NCBI GenBank assembly: GCA_049997955.1
Contig: JAEBDY010000020.1
Location: 95,230-159,229, forward strand
Source of the DNA: Umezawaea sp049997955
Lineage (GTDB): Bacteria; Actinomycetota; Actinomycetes; Mycobacteriales; Pseudonocardiaceae
DNA: 64,000 nucleotides
Direction of reading: 5' to 3'
Shown here: positions 1 to 8,360 of the stretch, piece by piece
Layout of the letters: each line of letters begins with the position of its first letter
Position numbering within the stretch: position 1 is the first letter of the stretch
The notes under the pieces: generated by a model
Told to the model about the DNA's origin: nothing
Database searches by the model: none
Seen by the model: the letters and a program-made list of their open reading frames with translations, nothing else
Program-made: the position numbers and the translations under genes

Positions 1-636
1 CGCAGCGCGTTCATCCGCGGCCCGGTCTCGGTGACCCCCGGCATGTGCGTGGCAGGCCCGGCACTGACGCTGCAATTCCTGCCCAAGCGGGAGGACCTCT
101 ACCCCGTCGACGAGTACGCCGAGCCGGAGAAGCAGCTGCACCGGCACGTCATGTACCACGCCCAGCCCGGCGACATGATCGTCGTCGACGCGCGCGGCGA
201 CATGAGCAGCGGCGTGTTCGGCGAGATGATGCTGACCTACTTCAAGGGTCGCGGTGGCGCCGGCGTGGTGGTCGACGGGTGCCTGCGCGACATCGGCGAG
301 GCCAAGAAGCTCGGCCTCGGGCTGTGGATCCGGGGCGCCACGCCGAACTTCCACGCCCAGACCGACATCGTCCCGGTCGCCGTCAACGTGCCGGTGGCGT
401 GCGGGGGCACGCTCGTCGAGCCGGGCGACATCGTCGTCGCCGACGACGACGGGGCGGTCGTGGTGCCGATCAAGCTCGCACCCACCCTGCTGGCTGCCGC
501 TCAGGAGCACGCGGGATGGGAGGAGTTCTCCCGGATCCGGCTGGCCGAGGGCGGCGATCTGCGGCTGTACTACCCGCTGTCGGACGAGGCCCGGCCCGAG
601 TACGAGCGGTGGCGCGCCGAGCAGGGCCCGGCCTGA
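1..636 (+). CDS. RraA-family protein (4-hydroxy-4-methyl-2-oxoglutarate aldolase-like), 5' end outside window
   Basis: The reading frame is open from base 1, so the start lies upstream; an internal GTG at 31 is unlikely to be the start. The protein has the RraA/HMG-aldolase fold signature: GDMIVVD, then VVVDGCLRD, where Arg and Asp are the conserved substrate and metal positions of class II pyruvate aldolases, and the GDIVVADDDG turn near the C terminus. RraA-like proteins in sugar-acid loci usually cleave or decarboxylate oxaloacetate-type or 4-hydroxy-2-oxo acids rather than regulate RNase E. The neighbours (ABC importer, GntR, enolase-superfamily dehydratase) support a catabolic role. The exact substrate cannot be read from the sequence. 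Confidence 0.85.
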   Translation, partial: RSAFIRGPVSVTPGMCVAGPALTLQFLPKREDLYPVDEYAEPEKQLHRHVMYHAQPGDMIVVDARGDMSSGVFGEMMLTYFKGRGGAGVVVDGCLRDIGEAKKLGLGLWIRGATPNFHAQTDIVPVAVNVPVACGGTLVEPGDIVVADDDGAVVVPIKLAPTLLAAAQEHAGWEEFSRIRLAEGGDLRLYYPLSDEARPEYERWRAEQGPA

Positions 637-777
637 CGGGCGCTGCTCGGCTCCACAGCCGGTCGTGGCTCCACTCCCCGTCCCAGTGCGTCGTCCCGGC
701 GAAGAACACCGGATCGAGCTGGCGGCGCGGCAACTCCCGACGGCGACCGGCCCCTGGTCGGGTCTCGCCGTGCGCGC

Positions 778-2787
778 TCATCCCTTCACGGCACCCGCGG
801 TGAGGCCCTCGGTCAGGAACCGCTGCCCGAACCCGTACATGAGCACGACCGGGATGCTGATCAGCAGCGAGGCCGCGGCCAACTGCCCCTGCGGCACGAC
901 GTCACCGAAGATCATCGACTGCATGCCGACGGGCAGCGTCTTGTAGTCGTCCTTGGTGATGAACACGAAGGCGAACAGGAACTCGTTCCACGCGTTGGTG
1001 AGCGTGAACAGCGCGACCGCGAGCAGGCCCGGTTTGGCCAGCGGCAGCACGATGTGGATGAACGCCCCGAACCGCGTGCAGCCGTCGACCAGCGCGGCCT
1101 CCTCGAGGTCGGCCGGGATCGACTTGAAGTAGCCGACGAGCAGCCACGTCGCGAACGGCAGGGTGAACGTCGGGTAGGCGAGCACGAGCGACCACAACGA
1201 GTCGTTGAGCCCGATCCCGCTCATCATGCGGTACAGCGGGATGAACAGCAGCGCGCCCGGCATCACGTAGGTGAGCAGGATCGTCACCGTGAAGCTCTCC
1301 GAGCCCCGGAACTTCAGCCGTGCCAACGCGTAGCCCGCCAGCGCCGCGCAGACCAGGGCGATCGCGGTGGACGCCACCGACACCAGGATCGTGTTGACGT
1401 ACCAGGTGCCGAACGCCCTGCCCGTGAACAGGTTGGTGAACTGCTCGGTGCTCCACGGGGTCGGCCAGAGGTCGTCGGTGCGCGCGACGATCTGGTCGTC
1501 GGACTTGAAGGCCGTGACCGTCATCCAGTAGAGCGGGGCGAGCACGAAGCCCAGCAGGCCCACCAGCGCGACCCCCGTGCCCGCGCCGCTGACCACGCGT
1601 GCGGCCAGCCGGTTGCCCCGCGCGGCCAGCGCGGAGACGACCCGTGCGACGGCGGCCGCGAGCACCACGAACACACCCAGCACGAGCGCGGCCTTCCACA
1701 CGATGTGCGGCGACGCCCAGACCAGCACGAGCACCGAGCCCGCGACGATCACCCACGGCAGCGCACTGCGCTGAGCGGGGGTCAGCCGCCTGCGCCCCAT
1801 GTCGCCCGCGCTCGGCAGGTCGCTGCGCCGCATCATCCGCACCAGGATCACCACGAGGACGGCGATGATCGGCAGCATCACCAGCGTGACCGCGGCGCCC
1901 GCGCCCAGTTGCAGCTGCTGGATGGCCTTCGAGTAGGCCACCATCACGTACGGGGCGGTGGCGTCCCCTGGTCCGCCCTGGGTCATCAGCCAGATCAGGT
2001 CGAAGTTGTTGAACGTCCAGATCGACGACAGCAGCACCGTCACGATCATGATGTTGCGCAACCCCGGCAGCGTGATGTGCACGAAGCGCTGCCACTGCGA
2101 GGCGCCGTCCACCATCGCCGCCTCGTGGAGACCGCTGTCGATGGCCTTGAGCCCGGCGAGGAACGTCACCGTGAAGAACGGGATGCCCTTCCAGACGTTG
2201 ACCAGGATGACCGCGGGCATCGCGAGCGCGGGATCGGACAGCCACTCCGCGGGCCACTTGTCGACGAGCCCGATCGAGGCGAGGACGGGCCCGATCCCGG
2301 AGTCGGTGAGCAGGACGTTGACGCTGCCGAAGATCGGGTCGAACAAGGACCGCCAGGTGAAGGCCGTGACGACCGTCGGCACCACCCACGGCAGCAGGAT
2401 CACCCCGGCGATGATCGCCCGACCGCGGCGCATGTGGTGCAGCATCAACGCCGCGATGAGGCCGAGGGTCACCTTGAAGATCTCGGCGTACGCGGTGAAG
2501 ACGAACGAGTTGAGCACGCCCTTGTGGAACACGGTGTCGTCGATGAGGGCGGTGTAGTTGTCCAGCCCGACGAAGACCGTCTCCGCACCGTGGCGTTCCG
2601 TGGTGCTGGTGAAGATCGAGCTGACGATCGGGAACAGGATCAGGCCCGCGACCAGCAGCAGCGTCGGCCCGATGAACACCGCGGCGAGGCGCCAGTCGCG
2701 TCCGAGCAGCCGCTGCGACGTGGTGAGCGAGGGCGACGCGGCCGGCGCCGGACGAACCGGCGCCGGCCGCGGACGCACGACGGTCAC
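778..2787 (-). CDS. Fused MalF-MalG type sugar ABC transporter permease
   Basis: This 669-residue protein contains two complete CUT1-family permease modules in one chain. The first (about residues 25-320) carries the EAA loop EAAMVDGASQWQRF; the second (about 400-669) carries EEAALVDGCTRFGAF. A hydrophobic linker of roughly 80 residues (about 340-400, two or three membrane segments) joins them. Each EAA loop would dock one copy of an MsiK-type ATPase. Such subunits are normally two separate genes of about 300 codons, as at 23699-25512 in this window. The GTG start overlaps the TGA of the upstream binding-protein gene by four bases (GTGA), so the two are translationally coupled. No ATPase gene is nearby. 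Confidence 0.93.
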   Translation of the reverse strand: MTVVRPRPAPVRPAPAASPSLTTSQRLLGRDWRLAAVFIGPTLLLVAGLILFPIVSSIFTSTTERHGAETVFVGLDNYTALIDDTVFHKGVLNSFVFTAYAEIFKVTLGLIAALMLHHMRRGRAIIAGVILLPWVVPTVVTAFTWRSLFDPIFGSVNVLLTDSGIGPVLASIGLVDKWPAEWLSDPALAMPAVILVNVWKGIPFFTVTFLAGLKAIDSGLHEAAMVDGASQWQRFVHITLPGLRNIMIVTVLLSSIWTFNNFDLIWLMTQGGPGDATAPYVMVAYSKAIQQLQLGAGAAVTLVMLPIIAVLVVILVRMMRRSDLPSAGDMGRRRLTPAQRSALPWVIVAGSVLVLVWASPHIVWKAALVLGVFVVLAAAVARVVSALAARGNRLAARVVSGAGTGVALVGLLGFVLAPLYWMTVTAFKSDDQIVARTDDLWPTPWSTEQFTNLFTGRAFGTWYVNTILVSVASTAIALVCAALAGYALARLKFRGSESFTVTILLTYVMPGALLFIPLYRMMSGIGLNDSLWSLVLAYPTFTLPFATWLLVGYFKSIPADLEEAALVDGCTRFGAFIHIVLPLAKPGLLAVALFTLTNAWNEFLFAFVFITKDDYKTLPVGMQSMIFGDVVPQGQLAAASLLISIPVVLMYGFGQRFLTEGLTAGAVKG

Positions 2788-4205
2788 TGCTCGTAGCCCT
2801 GCTGCTCGAAGACCTCGACGATCCGGGCGTGGGTCGAGGCGACGGCGTCGGCGGGCCGGGTGCCCTGGATGACCGACTGCATCATGTCGGTCAGCAGGTA
2901 GGCGGCTGTGGCGGCTTGCTCGCCGGGGCTCGGGGCCTGGGGGAACGCGTAGCCGGTGGTGGAGGTCAGCGGGAGCGGCGTGCGGGTCTGCTCCCGCAGC
3001 GCGGGGAAGGCCGGGTCACCGCTGGTGTAGTACGGATCGGAGTCCCACACCTTGTCCCACGAGGGGTTGACCAGGCACGGTGCTCCCTTCGCGACACCGA
3101 GCAGCGCGCTCCCGCCGACCATGAACTTCGCCACCAGCTTGGCGAGGTCGGGGTTCTTCGCCCCCTTGAACACGACGAACGAGTTGGACTCGCCGAACGC
3201 GAGCGGCTTGTCGATCGCCGGCCCGGTGGCGCCGTTGAACGGATGGGTGTTGGCGTAGACCGGGTTGTTCTTGGTCTTCGAGTCGGCGTAGACGCTGAAC
3301 TGGTTGAGCGTGAGCCCCAGGATCTGGGCCAGCCAGTTCTCGTTGTTGCTCGAGTCGGTCCAGCTCCCGATCCCCGGTGGCAGCATCGGCGCGTACTTCG
3401 GGTTGGTGTAGATGTCGCCGATGAACGTGACGGCGGCGACGGTCTCCGGCGAGTTGAACACCACCTTCGTTCCGGTGTTGTCCGCGATCGCCCCGCCGTA
3501 GGTGTTGATGACGTTCGCGATGAAGCCGTTGGCGTCGCCGGAGCGGTTCACCGTGAGACCCCAGCCGAAGCGCCGCTTCGCCGGGTCGGAGACCGCCAAA
3601 GCGTTGTCGCGCAGTTCCTCCCACGTGTAGTGCGGCTTGAGCGGGAGGCCCTTCTCCTCGTACCAGTCCTTGCGCAGGTACATCGCGGACGCGATGAAGT
3701 GGTAGGGGATCGCGAACCAGCGCCCGTCGAACACGCAGTAGTTGCTCGCCTCCGTCGCGGGCTCCCCGTAGAGCGCGCGCATCTCCTCGACCACGTCGGT
3801 GACGTCGGTGAGGGCACCGAGGTTGTGGAGCTGGCCGACGAACCGCCGATCGCTCACGAAGGCCAGATCGCGGCTGGTGCCCGCCTTCACCTCGGCGTCC
3901 ATCTTCGCGACCATGTCGCCCGCGTCACCGGAGACCAGGTCGTTGCCGACCGTGGTGCCGGTGGCCCGCGCGAACACCTGCAGCGAATTGTCCAGCGCCT
4001 TGTTGGCGGTCTCCGAGTACAGCTTCTGCGACAGCATCCCCACCGACCCCCCGCGGAGCGAGGCCGCCTGGTCGAGCAGTGCCTGGGGCACTTGGACGTC
4101 CACCTGCGGCGCGGCGGGGCTGCCCCCGCACCCGGCGAGACCCAGCACTCCCAGCGCGCTCATCCCGAGGAACGTGCGCCTCGACAGGTCCGTTTTCTCT
4201 TCCAT
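2784..4205 (-). CDS. Extracellular sugar-binding lipoprotein of ABC importer (Tat-type signal)
   Basis: Family 1-type solute-binding protein of 473 residues. The N terminus has a twin-arginine motif (SRRTFLG) followed by a hydrophobic stretch and a lipobox LAGC, so it is probably exported folded by Tat and lipid-anchored. The ATG at 4205 is preferred over an in-frame GTG six bases upstream, because GAGAGGAG sits five bases before the ATG but would abut the GTG. It is first in an operon with the fused permease. The ligand is not identifiable; the surrounding dehydratase, aldolase and GntR genes suggest a sugar acid or an oligosaccharide yielding one. Confidence 0.9.
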   Translation of the reverse strand: MEEKTDLSRRTFLGMSALGVLGLAGCGGSPAAPQVDVQVPQALLDQAASLRGGSVGMLSQKLYSETANKALDNSLQVFARATGTTVGNDLVSGDAGDMVAKMDAEVKAGTSRDLAFVSDRRFVGQLHNLGALTDVTDVVEEMRALYGEPATEASNYCVFDGRWFAIPYHFIASAMYLRKDWYEEKGLPLKPHYTWEELRDNALAVSDPAKRRFGWGLTVNRSGDANGFIANVINTYGGAIADNTGTKVVFNSPETVAAVTFIGDIYTNPKYAPMLPPGIGSWTDSSNNENWLAQILGLTLNQFSVYADSKTKNNPVYANTHPFNGATGPAIDKPLAFGESNSFVVFKGAKNPDLAKLVAKFMVGGSALLGVAKGAPCLVNPSWDKVWDSDPYYTSGDPAFPALREQTRTPLPLTSTTGYAFPQAPSPGEQAATAAYLLTDMMQSVIQGTRPADAVASTHARIVEVFEQQGYEQ

Positions 4206-4301
4206 GACCACTCCTCTCGCGTCCGGTCGAGCGGACGCGTACCGACGGGGCGACAGTGCAACCGGCGGTACAGCGAGGCGAGGGCCCCGCTGCCGGGTCG
4301 T

Positions 4302-4962
4302 TCATGCGGCGAAGGACGCCGAACTGCTGATGCGTTGTCCTGGCAGCCCGTCGAACCGCACGGCATCCGCGAAGTCGACGAGCTTCGCGCGGTAGCCGAT
4401 GTCGGCACCGCGGAAGGCTGTCGTGTGGGTGGTGGCGTCAGAGCTGCCGCGCGTCACGCGGTGCGCCGACTCGGATCCGGCGAGCACGCCCTCGGTAACG
4501 TGCGGTCGCCGCAGAGCAGCCGGATCCGGATGATGTGGTGCACGTCGGCGTCGAGCACCGCGTGGGAACAGCGCAAGTCGTTGCGGTGGGGGAAGTTCTC
4601 GTCCACCAGGAAGGTCCGGCCCGGATGTCCGGCCGCCAGCGCGAGGAAGGCCGCGGTCTGCTCCGCATCGACGCCGGTCGGCTTCTCGCGGAGCACGTCC
4701 TCTCGGCCGTGAGCGCGTCGCGCGCCACCTCGGACAGGTGCGGGATCGGAACCAGCAGGGCGCCCATGTCGTCGTGGGCCGGTATCGCGGCCTGGGCTGG
4801 ATCGGCCCTGCCGCAGTCGGGTAATCGCCTGCCCTGCTCGGCGAACGCGGTGGCCGGGTACCGTTCGGCGAGCCTGCGCAACGCAGGCCGGTGCAGCTCC
4901 TCGACCGCGCGACCGGTGCCGATCAGCCCCGACCGGATCGGCGGGATCGCAGGTGCTGCCAT
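4302..4962 (-). pseudogene. Gfo/Idh/MocA-family oxidoreductase, frameshifted and internally deleted
   Basis: From an ATG at 4962 the first 88 residues give a Rossmann N terminus (SGLIGTGRAVEELHRPALRR) and reach LSEVARDALTAE. A one-base shift near 4700 then moves the coherent sequence to another frame, VLREKPTGVDAEQ then FLVDENFPHRNDL, which are the EKP and ENFRHR landmarks of Gfo/Idh/MocA dehydrogenases. A third frame near 4300-4390 has a possible C-terminal piece (KLVDFADAVRF). Only about 220 of the usual 340 codons can be recovered. It was probably the NAD(P)-dependent sugar or inositol dehydrogenase of this operon, now inactive. Confidence 0.75.
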
Positions 4963-5014
4963 GCCTCGTCCGTCCTCGTCATCGGTTCCGGATCTCGGTG
5001 GTGCAGTGCGGAAG

Positions 5015-5761
5015 CTAGCGGCGCCGGGGGGCCCGCTTGGTCTGCTGCTTCTTCTTCTCCGCGAGGAGAGTGGAGTTGTTGCTGAGGTGTTTGCGCATCG
5101 CCGCGCGAGCACCTTCCGGGTCGCGCGCCACGAGTGCCTCGTAGATCTCCGTGTGGTCGGTGGTGGCGCAGTGCAACGCGGTCGGCGCCTCGTTGGTGAT
5201 GCGTCGGCTGGCCGTGCCGAGCCAGCGGGCGGAGTACATGATCCGGTCGAGGATGCGGTTGTCGGCCGCCCGGCAGATCTCCATGTGGAACTCGTGGTCG
5301 ACCTCTAGGTAGGCCTCGGGGTCCGCCTCGAGCGCCGACATGCGGTCGATCCCGCCCCTGAGCCGGTCCAGCGTCTCGTCGGTGACGCTGGCCGCGGCCA
5401 TCGCGGCGAGTTCGGGTTCGAGCAGCACGCGCATCTGGTGCAGCTCCTGCAACAGCTCGCCGACTATCTCCTCGGGCAACCACTCGATCAGCAACGGGCT
5501 CAGGTAGTCCCACTCGGCGCGGGGGCGCACGACGACGCGGCGGCCCTGGGCGACGTCGACGATGTCGAGCGAGGCGAGGATCTTGAGCGTTTCCCGCGCC
5601 ACCACGCGGGAAACGCCGAACTCCTGGGAGATGTCGAGCTCGGACGGGGCCGGACCTTCCCCGAGATCGCCACTGACGATGCGCCGGGTCAGGTGTGCCG
5701 CCACCTGCACCGGGAGGGTCCGGACCTTGACAGCGTCCGGAGACTCTTGTCTCCTTTGCAT
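5015..5761 (-). CDS. FadR-type GntR transcriptional regulator (FCD domain)
   Basis: 248 residues. The winged helix-turn-helix (about 15-80) contains SELDISQEFGVSRVVARETLKIL. The FCD ligand domain (about 95-225) has DHEFHMEICRAADN and a late HTEIYEAL histidine, matching the Asp/His metal site typical of FadR regulators that sense sugar acids or other carboxylates. A basic tail (EKKKQQTKRAPRRR) follows. It is transcribed divergently from the dehydratase at 5834. No Shine-Dalgarno precedes the ATG, so the message may be leaderless. The inverted repeat in the shared 72-base gap is the likely operator, giving autoregulation and control of the dehydratase. Confidence 0.92.
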   Translation of the reverse strand: MQRRQESPDAVKVRTLPVQVAAHLTRRIVSGDLGEGPAPSELDISQEFGVSRVVARETLKILASLDIVDVAQGRRVVVRPRAEWDYLSPLLIEWLPEEIVGELLQELHQMRVLLEPELAAMAAASVTDETLDRLRGGIDRMSALEADPEAYLEVDHEFHMEICRAADNRILDRIMYSARWLGTASRRITNEAPTALHCATTDHTEIYEALVARDPEGARAAMRKHLSNNSTLLAEKKKQQTKRAPRRR

Positions 5762-5766
5762 GTCAT

Positions 5767-5785
5767 CAGCTTATCGGACAAGCTG
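5767..5785. promoter_or_regulatory. Probable GntR (FadR-type) operator
   Basis: CAGCTT (5767-5772) and AAGCTG (5780-5785) form a perfect 6-bp inverted repeat around a 7-base spacer. Its core TTATCGGACAA (5771-5781) matches the FadR-subfamily consensus TNGTNNNACNA at all fixed positions but one. It lies between the divergent GntR and dehydratase genes, a few bases from the regulator's start codon. A wider repeat, CTTGTC (5746-5751) with GACAAG (5777-5782), overlaps it. Confidence 0.6.
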
Positions 5786-5833
5786 GGCATCACAACAGTC
5801 CGTCAACGTGCGCAACCCGGCGGCGGGAGAGCA

Positions 5834-6991
5834 ATGCGGATCGTGAACGTGACAACGGCGGTGGTGGCCTACCACGGTCAGGCCACGCTGGTGCGGATCG
5901 ACACCGACGAGGGAATCAGCGGGTTCGGCGAGGCCAATCCCGACGCAGGGGCGGGCGCCGTCGTCGGGATGATCAACTTCCTGACGCCCCTCCTGATCGG
6001 CGAGGACCCGCGCAACGTCGAGCGGTGCTGGGAGAAGTTGCGCCGCAGCAAGGTCTTCGCGGGTCCCCAGGGCGGGGTGTTCGTGATCGCCCTGTCCGGG
6101 ATCGAGCTCGCGTTGTGGGACATCGCGGGCAAGGCCGCGGGCCAGCCGGTCTACCGGATGCTCGGCGGGAAGTTCCGCGACCGGATCCGCCTCTACGCCG
6201 ACTGCGGCGACGGCGACGACCCGGCGGGCTCGATCGCCGGGTGCGTCGACCGAGCCCAGCGGATGGTCGCCGAAGGCTTCACGGCCATCAAGTTCGACAT
6301 CGACAACCTGAACCACCCCGCCAAGTTCGATGCCTTCAACCACACGATCAACGCCGCCGAGCTGCGATCGATGGTCGAACGCGTAGCGGCCGTCCGGGAA
6401 GCGATCGGACCGGACGTCGACCTGGCCATCGACCTGCACGCCCGCTACGACGTGCCGAGCGCGTGCCGAATCTCGTGGGAGCTCGAACCGTTCCACCTGA
6501 TGTGGCTCGAGGAGCCGCTGCCCGCGGAGAACATCGACGCACTGGTGCGGGTGCGGGAGCAGACCCGCACGCCGATCTGCGCAGGCGAGAACCTCTACCT
6601 GCGCTGGGGATTCCGCGACCTGCTCGAACGCGGCGCCGTGGACGTCATCGAGCCGGACGTGCCGAAGTGCGGCGGCCTGGCCGAAGCCAAGAAGATCGCC
6701 AACCTCGCGGAGCTCCACTACATCCCCTTCGCACCGCACCTGGTGTCGACGCCGCTGGGCACGATGGCCACGTCGCACCTGTGCGCGGCGATCCCCAACT
6801 TCTTCGTCCAGGAATGGCACGCCCTCGATGAGCGCGCGGTGTGGGACAGCTACGTCCACACCCCGGACGGGAGCGGCTCGATCGTCAAGGACGGCTACAT
6901 CACGCTTCCCGACACTCCCGGCATCGGCGTGGAACTCGACCTGGACAGCGTCCGGGCCAACGCCGTCGCGGGCTACGGGGTGTTCGAGTAG
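5834..6991 (+). CDS. Mandelate racemase/muconate lactonizing enzyme family sugar-acid dehydratase
   Basis: 385-residue enolase-superfamily enzyme. GGGAGA at 5825-5830 precedes the ATG; the open frame extends further upstream but runs through the GntR gene. The N-terminal capping domain (1-120) is followed by a (beta/alpha)7-beta barrel. Metal ligands fit Asp200 (LAIDLHARYD), Glu226 (WLEEPLP) and Glu252 (CAGENLY); His302 (APHLVSTPLG) with Asp275 (EPDVPKCGG) gives the His-Asp dyad seen in acid-sugar dehydratases. IKFD around 152-155 replaces the KxK of mandelate racemase. It probably dehydrates a sugar acid to a 2-keto-3-deoxy acid. The specific sugar acid cannot be assigned. Confidence 0.9.
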   Translation: MRIVNVTTAVVAYHGQATLVRIDTDEGISGFGEANPDAGAGAVVGMINFLTPLLIGEDPRNVERCWEKLRRSKVFAGPQGGVFVIALSGIELALWDIAGKAAGQPVYRMLGGKFRDRIRLYADCGDGDDPAGSIAGCVDRAQRMVAEGFTAIKFDIDNLNHPAKFDAFNHTINAAELRSMVERVAAVREAIGPDVDLAIDLHARYDVPSACRISWELEPFHLMWLEEPLPAENIDALVRVREQTRTPICAGENLYLRWGFRDLLERGAVDVIEPDVPKCGGLAEAKKIANLAELHYIPFAPHLVSTPLGTMATSHLCAAIPNFFVQEWHALDERAVWDSYVHTPDGSGSIVKDGYITLPDTPGIGVELDLDSVRANAVAGYGVFE

Positions 6992-7127
6992 CGGACCCGA
7001 TGTCCAGCCTTCCCACTACCTGTTCCCGAGCTGTCGGGGCTGATGAGTCCGCGACTGGTGCGCGGTGATCATCTCCCTGCCACGTCACTGTCCACAATGG
7101 ATCAGATCGGCAAACTCACTGCCTTGG

Positions 7128-7153
7128 GCTAAAAACTGTGCCGATCTTTTAGC
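7128..7153. promoter_or_regulatory. Inverted repeat upstream of the CBM2 gene
   Basis: GCTAAAA (7128-7134) and TTTTAGC (7147-7153) are perfect 7-bp arms around a 12-base spacer, unusually AT-rich for this DNA. It lies 63 bases before the cellulose-binding gene and about 135 bases after the dehydratase stop. It could be an operator or a terminator stem; the long spacer favours an operator. Confidence 0.4.
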
Positions 7154-7216
7154 TTTGACCCGTGGAGATCACCTGGATAAGTTGTCCATGGGCCCATCGG
7201 CAGAGGGAGACGCGCG

Positions 7217-7684
7217 ATGTCGAAGCAGAAGTGCTCAGCGGCGCTGGCAGGCGCGGTGCTGCTCCTGGTGGGTGCCACCGGCCTGGTGCTGAACGCCGGA
7301 TCCGGCGTCGCCGCGCCGTTCCCGAAGGCCGGTTCACCGGTCACGGTGATGTCGACCCCGCTCAAGCTCACGTGCCGGGTCACCAACACCGTGAGCACGT
7401 GGGACGACGGCCTGGTCTCGGAGATCACCATCGCCTACAGCGGCTTCCCCCCGGCCAGGGGGTGGTCCCTGGTGTTCACCCTGCCTGCCGGGCAGACGAT
7501 CACCTCCGGTTGGAACGCGACCTACTCGCCGTCCTCCGGCCAGGTGACCGCCACGAACGCCCCGCACAACGCGAACATCGACAACGGCCAGTCGGTGTCC
7601 ATCGGCTTCCTGGCGGACCACACCGGTGACACGAGCAAGCCGACGTCCTTCACTCTCAACGGCTTGGCCTGCACGAACGGCTGA
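7217..7684 (+). CDS. Secreted stand-alone family 2 carbohydrate-binding module (cellulose-binding) protein
   Basis: 155 residues: a Sec signal peptide (about 1-32, ending SGVAA) and then a single CBM2-like domain filling the rest. Two cysteines (53 and 152) bracket the domain as in CBM2, where they form a disulfide. Trp62, Trp83 and Trp99 are candidates for the flat aromatic binding face. GAGGGAGA lies about 8 bases before the ATG. No catalytic domain is present, so it would bind cellulose or chitin as an accessory or adhesion protein rather than hydrolyse it. It appears to be monocistronic. Confidence 0.82.
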   Translation: MSKQKCSAALAGAVLLLVGATGLVLNAGSGVAAPFPKAGSPVTVMSTPLKLTCRVTNTVSTWDDGLVSEITIAYSGFPPARGWSLVFTLPAGQTITSGWNATYSPSSGQVTATNAPHNANIDNGQSVSIGFLADHTGDTSKPTSFTLNGLACTNG

Positions 7685-7728
7685 TCCGCTGCGGTGTCCG
7701 CCCCCGGCCGTCGATCCGGTCGAGTCGA

Positions 7729-8313
7729 CTACGGCGTTCGACGTCGTTCGCGCGCGTGGGCGTGGTGGCCGTCCTGGGTGAGGATCGCGAGGATCACTAC
7801 CGGTCGCTTGCCGTGGGCGCCGATGGCGTGGGGGATCATCGTGGAGAACTCGGCGGCGTCCCCGGCCCGGACCAGGACCAGGCGGTCACCGAGGCGGAGT
7901 TCGGCGGTGCCGGAGAGCACCATGAACCAGTCGCGACCGGGGTGCACCCCCGCCTCCTCCAACGGGGGCGCCGGAGTGGTGATGCGCATCTTGGCGACCG
8001 TGAGGTCGTTCGGGGTGCGTTCGCGAGCGAGCGTCCAGATCGTCATGCCCCGCTGGTCGTCGCGGTGGGGCCGGATCACGACGTCCTCGTCGTTCGGGGA
8101 TTCGGCGAGCTGGTCGATCGTCGTGTCGAGCGCCTTGGCGATGGGGATCAGCTGGTCGAGCGCGATGCGCCTGCCCCCGGTCTCGATGCGGCTCAGGTTC
8201 GACGGGCTCAGGTAGCTGCGCTCCGCCAGCACGTCCAGTGACCAGCCCCGCGCCAGGCGAAGTGCCCTAATCCGCTGCCTGACCAGCTGGTCCACGTCCA
8301 CTTCTTGCTTCAT
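7729..8313 (-). CDS. XRE-family regulator with C-terminal cupin domain
   Basis: 194 residues. An N-terminal helix-turn-helix (about 7-65; RLARGWSLDVLAERSYLSPSNLSRIE) is joined to a small cupin barrel (about 100-175; GVHPGRDWFMVLSG and an IPHAIGAHG strand). This HTH-cupin architecture typically senses small molecules or sugars. An in-frame TTG six bases upstream is possible, but the ATG is preferred. It faces the methyltransferase gene across only 47 bases, so it is the obvious candidate to regulate that gene and itself. Confidence 0.88.
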   Translation of the reverse strand: MKQEVDVDQLVRQRIRALRLARGWSLDVLAERSYLSPSNLSRIETGGRRIALDQLIPIAKALDTTIDQLAESPNDEDVVIRPHRDDQRGMTIWTLARERTPNDLTVAKMRITTPAPPLEEAGVHPGRDWFMVLSGTAELRLGDRLVLVRAGDAAEFSTMIPHAIGAHGKRPVVILAILTQDGHHAHARERRRTP

Positions 8314-8360
8314 GGACAAGACTGTATGTCAGTGGAGCAAGACGGGCCTAGGGTCGTGGC

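Noticed and set aside
1054..2796. Long plus-strand open frame (580 codons) opposite the fused permease
   Set aside because: Arg/His/Asp-rich composition typical of an antisense frame in GC-rich DNA; the minus-strand frame has clear permease motifs.
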